NCBI RefSeq assembly: GCF_009662475.1
Contig: NZ_CP045571.1
Location: forward strand, 2,354,501-2,418,500
Direction: 5' to 3'
Source: Acidithiobacillus thiooxidans ATCC 19377
Lineage (GTDB): Bacteria > Pseudomonadota > Gammaproteobacteria > Acidithiobacillales > Acidithiobacillaceae
DNA: 64,000 nt
Position numbers and translations under genes: made by a program. The notes beneath the pieces are model-generated. The model was not told the origin of the DNA. It ran no database searches and worked only from the letters and a program-made list of their open reading frames with translations. Below are positions 43,976 through 52,438 of the stretch, piece by piece. How positions within the stretch are numbered: the first letter of the stretch is position 1; each line of letters starts with the position of its first letter.

Positions 43976-44593
43976 ATGAAGAAAAGAAGGTTGTCAGGAT
44001 GGCTGCTGACTGGATGGCTGATCACACTTCCGTTGGCGGCCACGGCTGCACCTGCCCAGGAGAACATGCTTTTTCAGGAAATGACAAAGCCCCAACACGC
44101 CAATCCCAAGGCGCTTCCTCCAAGTGCTATTGCTGCAGCGATAACCCACGCACACACTTTTCTGGTCGGGCATCAGGGGCCTGAGTTAACGGCATTTATG
44201 GACCCTAACTGTATCTGGTGCCATAGATTGTATGAGAAAGCTCTGCCCATCATCGGGGCTGAAAAATTGCGGTTGCGGGTAGTTCTGGTGGGATTTCTGA
44301 AGCCCTCCAGTCCTGCCAAGGCCGCATCCATCCTGATGGCGAATAATCCAGCCAAGGCATTGGCCTATGATGAATCGCATTTCAATACCCAAACAGAAGA
44401 AGGCGGGATCCGTCCAGCCCCCAATCCTCCGCCCTTGATACGTCGCGCCGTGCGCAATAATACCCGGCTGCTTATCCGTACGGGTGAGGAAGCAACGCCC
44501 ACGTTACTCTACCGGAACAAACATGGGCAGTGGGAACTACAACATGGTTTGGGGAGCCATGGGTTGCATAAAATCATGGAGATCATCTCATAA
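43976..44593 (+). CDS. DsbC/DsbG-like periplasmic thioredoxin-fold protein 3
   Basis: 205 residues, more diverged. Signal peptide to about residue 24 (LITLPLAATAAPA). Active site FMDPNCIWCHRLYE (C-I-W-C, not C-P-Y-C) and cis-Pro in EATPTLLYRNKHG. Trp in the motif predicts different redox behaviour from the first two. GAGGAG precedes the ATG; the gap to gene 2 is 106 bases without a clear promoter. Confidence 0.88.
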   Translation: MKKRRLSGWLLTGWLITLPLAATAAPAQENMLFQEMTKPQHANPKALPPSAIAAAITHAHTFLVGHQGPELTAFMDPNCIWCHRLYEKALPIIGAEKLRLRVVLVGFLKPSSPAKAASILMANNPAKALAYDESHFNTQTEEGGIRPAPNPPPLIRRAVRNNTRLLIRTGEEATPTLLYRNKHGQWELQHGLGSHGLHKIMEIIS

Positions 44594-45234
44594 GTTGAGC
44601 GGTAAAACGCTGGAGGCGCTGGGCGGAGTGGAGGGTGCTGCCTATGCTGCCTCCGGTCACGCCAGCTACACCAAGCCCATGGCGGAGAACAGCCTGTAGT
44701 CCTGACCGAACGATATCTGATCGGGTTCCTAGTCCTGAGCTATTTGGGGTTAAAATGGCTGGGTCGTCCCACGGTTATTTCGGGGACACATACTCTTAGA
44801 GTAACTTGGGACAACGGCAGCTATCCCGCGCAAAGTGGTGACCATGGAAGGGCTTTTTAGGAACGCGGATCTGGCTGAACATGTAGCACTCTATACTGGG
44901 AGCCCAAACCCGAGGATGCCTTAAGGCTGAAAGCCAATCTCAATATAGCAACAATCGATTTGTTCGATATTATACAGTCGATCAGGAGTCTGAACCAAAG
45001 TCACCCGCGCAAATATCCTATTGATTAAGCTCAACTGCTACCACTGGAAGGCCTACTGAGTTAAAGGCACACTGCATACCGATGCATTTGCATTTCGGGG
45101 GTCGAATCGGTCTGGCGCTGACTAACCGCAAAGGCCGATTAGTGTGCGTTAGTCCAATGGCCGGTCTCGAGAACATGACAGTCAGTCTGCCGAATGACCG
45201 CTTCCGCTGCAAAATCGCCCATTATTCACCTTAT
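44594..45234. other. Gap with gene remnants, no intact gene
   Basis: About 640 bases. A short open frame near 44690-44860 reads VLTERYLIGFLVLSYLGLKW followed by a soluble stretch, with no start codon or ribosome site, so it looks like the rest of a membrane protein. Stops interrupt all other frames. No repeat or RNA recognised. Confidence 0.5.
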
Positions 45235-45684
45235 TCAAGCTGCGTGGCGTTCAATCACCTCATAACCGATGCAGGCCAGCCAAACGGTCTTTGGTATCGG
45301 GCGGGAGCCATTTTTGTAGTAGGCCATCATGCGCCGAGTCATACCGATGGCTTCCGCCGCACGGCTTAAGCTGAGCTTGTTCCGCTCCATCCACAGGATG
45401 AAATCCTCACGTGTTGGTAATCCGGCCTGTTTCCTCCCCAAGGCATAGAGACTGTCTGCGCCCAGATCCAGTCCGCCGGGCCAACTCAGACCATCGCCCC
45501 AGTCATCTGTATGCCCCTGAGCGAAGAAAGCCGGATCATGGAGTGCACAAAAGGGATCTTCCGCCCGTGAAGGGCCAATAAGATCCTTAAGATCCGTGGT
45601 AAACACTTCTCCGGTGGACCAATGGATTTCTACCTGGAACAGGCCAGTAATCGTCGCCGTTTCAATTTTGGGTGCTTGATTCAT
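45235..45684 (-). CDS. DUF2442 fused to a Cro/C1-type HTH
   Basis: 149 residues. Residues ~1-55 resemble DUF2442 (IHWSTGEVFTTDLKDLIG), and the C-terminal part is an XRE-type helix-turn-helix: MERNKLSLSRAAEAIGMTRRMMAYYKNG. Follows the DUF4160 gene by 14 bases on the same strand; DUF4160/DUF2442 pairs are proposed toxin-antitoxin-like modules. The HTH part suggests autoregulation. Confidence 0.8.
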   Translation of the reverse strand: MNQAPKIETATITGLFQVEIHWSTGEVFTTDLKDLIGPSRAEDPFCALHDPAFFAQGHTDDWGDGLSWPGGLDLGADSLYALGRKQAGLPTREDFILWMERNKLSLSRAAEAIGMTRRMMAYYKNGSRPIPKTVWLACIGYEVIERHAA

Positions 45685-45698
45685 GGATTCAACCTCCG

Positions 45699-45917
45699 TT
45701 ATTCCGTCAATAGGGCATCCCGATGCGCCTGAATCCAGGTCCGCACCGGTTCCAATCGCTTTCGGGGCGAGACATAGCCGACTAGAAGCGCGCCTGTTTC
45801 AATGGCCAGCGACACACGGGATCCGTCACGAAACTGCACATGGACGTGCGGAAGCGGATGCTGCTCCCGGCCATTGATGCGTATATGCCAGTCATCCCCT
45901 ACGGAGTAGTTGGTCAT
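45699..45917 (-). CDS. DUF4160 protein
   Basis: 72 residues with NGREQHPLPHVHVQFRDGSR, the conserved His-x-His block of DUF4160, followed by LVGYVSPRKRL. Small partner of the DUF2442-HTH gene; function unproven. Confidence 0.85.
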   Translation of the reverse strand: MTNYSVGDDWHIRINGREQHPLPHVHVQFRDGSRVSLAIETGALLVGYVSPRKRLEPVRTWIQAHRDALLTE

Positions 45918-45969
45918 GGCTTCATAGTAGGGAAATCATTGCACCCTATCAAGGTTGACATCAATTTCG

Positions 45970-46599
45970 TTACACTTCGGTTTGCTCGGCCATTTCCAGG
46001 GCATCGTCAACCTTAATGCCGAGATAACGGACGGTGCTCTCCAGCTTGGTGTGTCCCAGCAGAAGTTGCACGGCGCGCAGATTCTTGGTGCGCTTGTAAA
46101 TCAATGTGGCCTTGGTTCGGCGCATGGTATGCGTGCCATAGGCGGACGGATCCAATCCTATAGAAATAACCCAACGTTCTACAACACGCGCATACTGACG
46201 GATGGAAAGATGAGGTGAGGCGTGTTTCCTGCTGGGGAAAAGAAACTGGTCATCCTTGAGTTTGGCATGGGTGATCCAAGCAGTCAGGGCCTCTCGGGTG
46301 TGTTCGGTGATCTCAAATTGGACGGGCCTCTGAGTTTTTTGTTGGAGCACAATGGCGCGGTTCATAACGGCGTGACCATGGGCGATATCGGAAACATGCA
46401 GTCCCACGAGGTCACAGCCCCCCAATTTGCTATCGATGGCGATGTTGAAGAAGGCTAATTCACGGATCTGTTGGGCCAGTTGCAGGCGAATTCTAATGGC
46501 CCATACCTCCTGTAGTTTCAAGGGCCGTTTCTGACCTATGATTTTGTCTTTGTTCCAAGGGGTGTTGAGGTGCTGGGTGCCGTTGGGTTTTGTTTGCAT
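45970..46599 (-). CDS. Tyrosine integrase with the first catalytic Arg replaced
   Basis: 209 residues, a short phage/plasmid-type integrase. GTHTMRRTKATLIY (His-x-x-Arg), LLGHTKLESTVRYLG (second His and Tyr) are present. The Arg-I position, normally DSKLRGCDLV in this family, reads DSKLGGCDLVGL: Gly instead of Arg by a single C-to-G change. Strand transfer should be impaired. Adjacent to the DUF4160 pair, possibly an old mobile-element end. Confidence 0.85.
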   Translation of the reverse strand: MQTKPNGTQHLNTPWNKDKIIGQKRPLKLQEVWAIRIRLQLAQQIRELAFFNIAIDSKLGGCDLVGLHVSDIAHGHAVMNRAIVLQQKTQRPVQFEITEHTREALTAWITHAKLKDDQFLFPSRKHASPHLSIRQYARVVERWVISIGLDPSAYGTHTMRRTKATLIYKRTKNLRAVQLLLGHTKLESTVRYLGIKVDDALEMAEQTEV

Positions 46600-46746
46600 G
46601 ACACGGTCTCCATGGTTGTGAGAAGAAGACCATTTTTTGCAAACTCAAAGGGCGGCGCCAGACTGATAGCGGTCATTCATTATCCATGACCACTTGCAGA
46701 ATTTTGTTTTGTTTTATGGCGAATCGCATCTCATATTCTTGATCTA

Positions 46747-47130
46747 TCAGTGATGCCAATTTCCATGGTGCCAGGGTCCGTGGTGCCAATTGCCATGTTG
46801 CCAGGGTCCTGGCCTTCCATGCCCTGCCCATGGTGGCGGCCCCCGCCGAAGCCAAGGTCTGGGTCCATAGGCAACGACAGGGGGTGGCACGGGATAATAT
46901 CTGACCACTGGTGGCGGCGTGTAATAAGCGACGGGGGGCGGCGCATAATACACCGGCGGTGGCGCGTAGTAGACGGGAGGCGTACCCAATTGTACGCTCA
47001 GTCCGGGAACCGCCAATCCTAAAGAAACGGCTGCCATGGCCGATGAACTGGTTAAACTCAACATCGCTGCTGCAAGGACGCCAGCAAAAATTGTCGTGCG
47101 TTTTATCGTGCGGGATTGTGGATTATTCAT
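46747..47130 (-). CDS. Secreted Pro/Tyr/His-rich protein
   Basis: 127 residues. Signal peptide to about residue 33 (AMLSLTSSSAMAA), then VSLGLAVPGLSVQLG and repeats of YYAPPPV, a PRPWLRRGPPPW hinge, and a His/Trp-rich tail (WHHGPWHHGNWHH) that could bind metal. Shares the VSLGLAVPGLSV block with the protein at 48380. Function unknown; an envelope structural or metal-binding role is possible. Confidence 0.75.
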   Translation of the reverse strand: MNNPQSRTIKRTTIFAGVLAAAMLSLTSSSAMAAVSLGLAVPGLSVQLGTPPVYYAPPPVYYAPPPVAYYTPPPVVRYYPVPPPVVAYGPRPWLRRGPPPWAGHGRPGPWQHGNWHHGPWHHGNWHH

Positions 47131-47259
47131 AAATATCTCTCGAAAAATCTTAATGGGCCGGATGGGTAATGTGCTTCCGTGCGTACATTGTTACTGATAA
47201 CCCGCATGCAAGCTCCCTGGAAATAAGTCGGGTGCCCTAACACTCAGTGCAGTAACGGG

Positions 47260-47535
47260 TTAATTACCGTTCAGGCTGTTTTCTATTTGGGGGAGAGCAG
47301 CACCTACCCCCGCACCCACCGCACCACCTACCGCAGCACCGACGGCAGGATTGCCCGCAGCGACTGTTCCCAAAACCGCACCGCCAGCAGCACCAATAGC
47401 ACCGCCACTCAGGGCACGCTGGCCCGTTGGGCTCATGTTGGCACAACCGGCTAATGCCATCACTGCTGTCAAAAGTAAGACTGCCCGGACCCACGAAGCG
47501 GCAGGATTTGCAGTTTTTATATCCGTTCCAGACAT
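47260..47535 (-). CDS. Glycine-zipper lipoprotein
   Basis: 91 residues. Lipobox VMALAGC, then CANMSPTGQRALSGGAIGAA and alternating Gly/Ala (AVGAAVGGAVGAGVGAAL), the glycine-zipper pattern of small outer-membrane lipoproteins. The ATG at 47535 has AGGAGG six bases before it. Almost identical in the core to the protein at 49246. Confidence 0.85.
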   Translation of the reverse strand: MSGTDIKTANPAASWVRAVLLLTAVMALAGCANMSPTGQRALSGGAIGAAGGAVLGTVAAGNPAVGAAVGGAVGAGVGAALPQIENSLNGN

Positions 47536-47911
47536 CGTAACCTCCTGTTCAAGGATTTCTCTATCAGACAATAGTCCGTAGAAATTTGCTCATACTGCAT
47601 TATAGCCAACATCTGAGGCTTTCATCTGGCCATGATTCTCGTAGATCCTGACTGTAAGGACCAAAGAGGATGCGGACTGGCAGGCCATAAGGCGTCAATT
47701 ACGATCTGCTGTGGTCACTGCTATATGTTGATATTTCATTTTTTGTTCCAATTTTTCAATGTCCTGAACGGGTATTGTTCTCCACTGTTCTTTCTTTGGA
47801 ACTGATGATGCCAGTACTGTGGTTTGATTTTTCAACCACCATGTGGAATATCTAATGCAGAATGCGTGCCCAAGATTTACAGCCAAACCTACCTCCACGA
47901 AGGATCGAATC
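47536..47911. other. Intergenic stretch without a supported gene
   Basis: About 375 bases between divergent lipoprotein genes. A 72-codon leftward frame (47695-47913) has no ribosome site or recognisable motif. No repeat recognised. Confidence 0.45.
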
Positions 47912-48106
47912 ATGACGCAAAAAACACGGCCAGACGGTCACTGGACGTTAGAGAAACTGCAAAGCCTGCTGGGTTTTATCCTGCGTATAATAATCGCTTG
48001 CGGCACCGCCATGATGATCAGTGGCTGCTTGCCGTTAATGGCGGCAAGCGCTGCAGGTAGTGTCGTTTACTATAACATGCCGCATTCCAATAAAAATGCT
48101 GATTGA
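47912..48106 (+). CDS. Small lipoprotein
   Basis: 64 residues: basic N-terminus, hydrophobic segment and lipobox-like ISGC, then a short tail SAAGSVVYYNMPHSNKNAD. AAGGA is seven bases before the ATG. No family recognised. Confidence 0.55.
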   Translation: MTQKTRPDGHWTLEKLQSLLGFILRIIIACGTAMMISGCLPLMAASAAGSVVYYNMPHSNKNAD

Positions 48107-48262
48107 GCGTATTGTCTGACGCCCATTCCCAGTTGCCCTGCTGTGCGGCACATGCGGCCAATGATCGCCTGACAGTGGCTATTATTCCGGGTAGATTCTC
48201 AACCTGACTGAAGAGCGACAACACAAATGCTTAAAAATTAACCAGATGGAATAAGTCAGCGT

Positions 48263-48276
48263 TCCACTGTAGTGGA
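48263..48276 (+). promoter_or_regulatory. Dyad upstream of the Pro-rich protein gene
   Basis: TCCACTGTAGTGGA has 6-bp arms, followed directly by ACTACAGTACAGTAG with a doubled ACAGT. About 104 bases before the 48380 gene. Operator-like; the regulator is unknown. Confidence 0.4.
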
Positions 48277-48379
48277 CTGACTACAGTACAGTAGGGCTCG
48301 ACCGAATGAAAACCGGCTGAAATCTTGTAGGAATGCTTTTTGCTGGTACGCCTTTGGTCTTTTTTATGGGAGCATCATT

Positions 48380-48784
48380 ATGAAATCCATTCCCTCCCCC
48401 TCAACAGCTCGACGAAAATCGGTGCTATGGGTGGTGGCTACCACCCTCGTCCTTTCATCGGCCGTTGGGATCACTCCAGCACTCGCCGATAATCTTTCAT
48501 TAGGCCTGGCCGTTCCGGGGCTGAGTGTTTCAGTAGGCGGAGCACCGGCCTATTATCCCGTATCCCCACCAGTAGTTTATGTGCCACCCCCACAACCCGT
48601 GTATTATTATGCGGCTCCGCCACCCCCGCCACCTCCACCGCCACCGGGACCGCCTCCACCAGGCCCGCCTCCACCGGGACCCGGGCCTTGGGGAGGGCCG
48701 CCACCACCGCCCCCACCCGGGCCTCCATCCGGCTATTACGCGGCTCCCACGCCTGTAGTGGGTTATGTATCTACTCCCTGGTAG
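48380..48784 (+). CDS. Secreted Pro-rich protein
   Basis: 134 residues. Signal peptide to about residue 36 (SSAVGITPALA), then NLSLGLAVPGLSVSVGGAPA followed by a Pro/Tyr and Pro/Gly tract. Shares its first mature block with the protein at 46747. The poly-Pro tract may be a rod across the periplasm or outer surface. Confidence 0.75.
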   Translation: MKSIPSPSTARRKSVLWVVATTLVLSSAVGITPALADNLSLGLAVPGLSVSVGGAPAYYPVSPPVVYVPPPQPVYYYAAPPPPPPPPPPGPPPPGPPPPGPGPWGGPPPPPPPGPPSGYYAAPTPVVGYVSTPW

Positions 48785-48793
48785 GAATGTTGC

Positions 48794-49231
48794 TTGTATT
48801 TGCAAAACAGGATAAGAGAAAGGCCGTATTATTGGCTGATTGCGGGCACTTTATTGTTGAGCGGCTGCGCCTCAACGATAGCTGCCCCACCCCCAACACC
48901 TGCGTCGACGCACTATCGGCCTGAACAGATCTTACCTTATCCACCCGCCTCAACCATCTTGGCGCCCACGCATCCAATCCAGAGAACATCAGGACTACAG
49001 CGCGATTGCCAGCAATACCAGGCGCAGGTGCGTCTATTGCAACAAAAGCTGACAAAACGGCCGCACGCAGAAGGTCAAAGCGACGACCTTGACCAAATTC
49101 AGGCGGTCGTACAGCCGTTATGCACCAAACCGCTTTCTGGAACGTCCTATCGGATTGCCCGACAAGAAATTCTTCAGGCAACCCGGGATGTGGAACAACT
49201 ATCCGGATCCCCTTCCACTACTACACCATAA
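48794..49231 (+). CDS. Small lipoprotein with Pro-rich linker
   Basis: 145 residues, TTG start (AGGA eight bases before it). Lipobox LLLSGC at about residue 20-25, then a Pro/Thr linker and a helical part with CQQYQAQVRLLQQKL. The last 14 residues are low-complexity (SGSPSTTTP). Function unknown. Ten bases after the Pro-rich gene. Confidence 0.6.
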   Translation: MYLQNRIRERPYYWLIAGTLLLSGCASTIAAPPPTPASTHYRPEQILPYPPASTILAPTHPIQRTSGLQRDCQQYQAQVRLLQQKLTKRPHAEGQSDDLDQIQAVVQPLCTKPLSGTSYRIARQEILQATRDVEQLSGSPSTTTP

Positions 49232-49245
49232 GGAGCCTAATCCCC

Positions 49246-49494
49246 ATGCAATATCCCCTTCGATTAAAATTCGGTCATCACCGGTACGGGTTAAAAGTTC
49301 TGGCGTTGGGTTTTTGTCTGATCGCCATGACTGGCTGCGCCAATATGAGCCCCACAGGACAACGCGCACTGAGTGGTGGGGCTATCGGTGCTGCGGGCGG
49401 TGCAGTGCTGGGTGCTGTTGTGGGTGGCAATCCGGCCGTAGGGGCCGCAGTGGGCGGTGCAGCAGGAGCAGCAACCGGCGCTTTGATGCACTGA
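49246..49494 (+). CDS. Glycine-zipper lipoprotein
   Basis: 82 residues. Lipobox LIAMTGC followed by ANMSPTGQRALSGGAIGAAG and VVGGNPAVGAAVGGAAGA, nearly the same core as the protein at 47260. AAGGAG is 11 bases before the ATG. A strong terminator lies 20 bases after its stop. Confidence 0.85.
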   Translation: MQYPLRLKFGHHRYGLKVLALGFCLIAMTGCANMSPTGQRALSGGAIGAAGGAVLGAVVGGNPAVGAAVGGAAGAATGALMH

Positions 49495-49517
49495 AATCCT
49501 GATTCATGACCGGAGGA

Positions 49518-49550
49518 AAAGCCCCATTTCAGAAAAATGGGGCTTTTTTT
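49518..49550 (+). terminator. Intrinsic terminator
   Basis: GCCCCATTT and AAAATGGGGC form a perfect stem with a CAGA loop, followed by TTTTTTT. It ends the rightward lipoprotein transcript. Confidence 0.9.
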
Positions 49551-49609
49551 AGACCTGTTTACAGAAAAATTGTCTGACTTTTACAAGACATACGCGCCCA
49601 TAAAATCCT

Positions 49610-49858
49610 TCACGGAGGGGGTGGCGGGGGCGGCGGCCCCGGTTGCTGGTAATACGCCCCGGGACCCGCTGGCCCTCCGGGCGGCGGTGGGGGTGGGGGC
49701 GGTGCAGGATGCGCATAATATCCGCCAGGGCCCGGAGGCGGTCCAGGGGGATAGGCATAACATCCCGCCAACGCCATCAAGGTGCCGAACAAGGTCGCTA
49801 CACGTAAAGCTGGCTGCCAGACTTTACGGCGCTTCAGTGACTCCATTTCATGGAACAT
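49610..49858 (-). CDS. Pro-rich lipoprotein
   Basis: 82 residues. N-terminal MFHEMESLKRRK and hydrophobic segment with lipobox LMALAGC, then YAYPPGPPPGPGGYY and runs of Pro. AGGAG is eight bases before the ATG. Convergent with the glycine-zipper gene. Confidence 0.7.
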   Translation of the reverse strand: MFHEMESLKRRKVWQPALRVATLFGTLMALAGCYAYPPGPPPGPGGYYAHPAPPPPPPPPGGPAGPGAYYQQPGPPPPPPPP

Positions 49859-50394
49859 ACGGTTCTCCTGTAGGAAGATCGGTTTTTTATCTTTCCCCGA
49901 ACAAATGGCTCAGGGGTTACGGTATAAAAATGTGCATACCTCCTTTCCGCTTTGCGGTCACGCTTTTCGGACTTGTGTAGCGCTTTCCAATATTGAGAAA
50001 GCAATAAGCGTTCCAGCACAGCGGAAGGATCTTGCGACAGAAGCGACATACTGAGCCGTGCCCGATTCCAGAAGAGAAGAGATCCGTTTTTATGGTAAGG
50101 GCATACAACAGGGACGCTATAGAGTCATATTGTCGCTAAAGTACAACAGACCTGCTGAAGAAAGGGCCATCTAGTCGCACCATTTCGTGAGCAGACGGCG
50201 CAGGCCACTGATTACATGAAAAATCTATCCCACGGGAACCTTTGGCATAAATTCTGCTGTCTTAGTCTCTGGACTCGACAGGGAGATTGCCTACTTCTTG
50301 TCTATCCCGAGTGGCTTGATCGTAACGGTGTGACTTCGAAAGTCCTGCCATCACTTTCCGGCTGTTTTTTGACTCAACCAACAGGAGTGTTCCG
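49859..50394. other. Intergenic stretch before the barrel gene
   Basis: About 535 bases without a supported gene. Several short frames (for example 49834-50049 leftward and 50216-50398 rightward) show no motif or ribosome site. Confidence 0.45.
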
Positions 50395-51066
50395 ATGATT
50401 CAGAAAAAAATATGGCTTACCGCATTGACCCTCGCACTGGCATTACCCCTGGGCGCAGAAGCGTCCGTATATGGCGTCATGAATCAGGTTGGTGTTTCCG
50501 GCAATGTACAAGGGGCCACCAATCGGTATGGGAACACCAACGGTGGACTCGGTCTACGGGCCAGCCTTTACAATGGTGGATTGTTCGGCACGGCGAAATA
50601 CCGCCATGAGTTCGGGGCTACTTACCAGGGTTACACCGGTGGCAATACCAACACCATTGGGCTCAAGCTCGGCTATCTTTTCAACGCCAGCAATATCCTG
50701 GCTGTCGGGCCTTATGTCGGCTATGAGTATAACCGCTTTGCACAGTCCAATGCCTATTATGACTCTCACTCTTCGCTGAGCACCAACGGTCTGGGTGGTG
50801 GTCTTTATGCGGCAGCATCTCTGCCAGGCGTCAATTTCACCGGATATGTCGGATACCTTGGCGGTATTTCGGAAACCCAGCATCTCTCTGGATTCGCACC
50901 AACCACTTTCAATCGCACTTCAGACCTTCTACAAATGGGGGTGAACGCCTATTATCCCCTAATGGCCAATGTCTCCCTGTACGTCGGATTACATGATGAT
51001 GATTTTACACAGCGAGGCGCGCCCAATATTCTTCGCGGCGATGTGGGCTTGGGTATGCAGTTTTAA
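50395..51066 (+). CDS. Outer-membrane beta-barrel protein
   Basis: 223 residues. Signal peptide to about residue 23 (ALALPLGAEAS), then alternating amphipathic strands (GLKLGYLFNASNILAVGPYV, TGYVGYLGGIS) ending in GLGMQF with a C-terminal Phe, as required for barrel insertion. About eight strands. Function not recognised. No clear ribosome site other than AGGAG 9 bases before the ATG. Confidence 0.75.
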   Translation: MIQKKIWLTALTLALALPLGAEASVYGVMNQVGVSGNVQGATNRYGNTNGGLGLRASLYNGGLFGTAKYRHEFGATYQGYTGGNTNTIGLKLGYLFNASNILAVGPYVGYEYNRFAQSNAYYDSHSSLSTNGLGGGLYAAASLPGVNFTGYVGYLGGISETQHLSGFAPTTFNRTSDLLQMGVNAYYPLMANVSLYVGLHDDDFTQRGAPNILRGDVGLGMQF

Positions 51067-51156
51067 GGCACCATGCAGGCAGGATGGTCTGAAGCATACA
51101 TCAGCGCCTGGAAACGGCGAATCCAGTATCACATTAGCCACATCAGGAGGTTAAAA

Positions 51157-51213
51157 ATGTCCTACAGGCTTGAATTATTGCCTATCTCTCCGAGTATAGC
51201 CGCTTTGTCGTAA
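51157..51213 (+). CDS. Possible 18-residue leader peptide
   Basis: CAGGAGG lies six bases before an ATG; the frame encodes 18 residues (MSYRLELLPISPSIAALS) and ends in TAA. A perfect ribosome site before such a short frame suggests a leader or a gene start left by deletion. Confidence 0.3.
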   Translation: MSYRLELLPISPSIAALS

Positions 51214-51289
51214 AATTTTTCCGAAATACGAATGGCGGGGAGAAGGATATTGAAGATTACACGAACTGAACTAGGATACTCTCAAAGAG

Positions 51290-52183
51290 TCAATCCTTCT
51301 GACCCTTAAGGATAACCTGTACATGTAGGTGTTCCTGGTTTTTGGGTTTCGCTAAAGCCAAGGGCGGAGGGACGGCCGCACTATTGGCTGCAGGACCATA
51401 CGGGGCGTAAGCATATGGCTTGGCTGGAAGTGCTGCAGATAGTGTTTGATAACTAGGTGAATGAACGCCTATGGGTAAAGCGACTGTATTGTGCTCTTCA
51501 ACGATGCGACGCACCCTGCCCCAGTTAATTTTTTCATGAACTCCATGTTTCGTCATGAATAGCTTGATGCGCATAACGGCGCGCTGGAGGTCTGAAAATC
51601 CCTCTTTATGATAAGCGTCCAAGGGCTTATAGGACTGAAGATAAAGCTGGCCATTATCAATGCCGACCAAATTGGGCCGGTCGATAATGCGAACCGGGGT
51701 CCCGACCGGAACCATGGGGAACAATTGCGCGATATTTTCAGGATACATCTGAAAACAGCCCTGACTGGACCGCATGCCTACGCCCCATGGATGGTATGTT
51801 CCATGAATGAAAATACTAGAGAGTCCCGTTTCCATCGCCAATTCGCCCATAGGATTTTCGGGGCCAGGCGGCCAGTACCATGGTATATTCATGTGAAATT
51901 TCTTCTTGAACCAGGCATGGATGTTCTTCGGAACATTCCATGCAGGCATCCGGTACTTGGCAATGATTTCAGTAGTCGTCAAGCTTTCTTTCCAGCCGGG
52001 TAGAAACACCCCAACAGGGTAAGTAAATACGACATGATCATGGGCTGGAAAGTAATAAATCCGCCGCGCAGGGATATCTACAACAATACCTACCCAAGGT
52101 TTGGGTGGTAAAACATACTGGGCGGGGATGACCACTTTACGAGCCTGCCCGGGTAGCCACGGATTAACGCCGCGGGCTAGCAT
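51290..52183 (-). pseudogene. L,D-transpeptidase missing its N-terminus
   Basis: About 297 residues. The YkuD core is clear: GIVVDIPARRIYYFP, then FIHGTYHPWGVGMRSSQGCF with the catalytic Cys in SSQGC (SHGC in most members), then a C-terminal extension. Family members start with a signal peptide and a LysM-like region ending in PWLPG; here the frame starts just before VNPWLPGQ, and no signal peptide is present. The frame stays open upstream for about 60 residues but has no start or hydrophobic segment. Confidence 0.65.
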
Positions 52184-52438
52184 TCCTCGAACTGTATCGC
52201 GTTCGCCAGCTTGCCGATAATGGCTCCGACACCGTGACCAACGCGGTTGCGCTATGCCCGAATCGCGATACAGATGTCCACAACGTTGAAAAATAAAGAA
52301 AATATATTTATCAGCTCCACGCGCACAAGTAAGCAGGTGGTTAGTCCGTGAATAATTTGTATATCCCTTAAATGGAGCTAGTGGATATTACTCATACCCA
52401 GTAGCGCACAAAAATGTCCGGTATAAGCCCGTCATTAT
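52184..52438. other. Intergenic stretch
   Basis: About 255 bases between the 5' end of the transpeptidase remnant and the 3' end of the signalling gene. An open leftward frame extends the transpeptidase frame but lacks a start. No other feature seen. Confidence 0.4.

Noticed and set aside
47695-47913. 72-codon leftward frame
   Set aside because: No ribosome site and overlaps the start of the small lipoprotein gene.
50216-50398. 60-codon rightward frame before the barrel gene
   Set aside because: No ribosome site; ends in the start region of the real gene.
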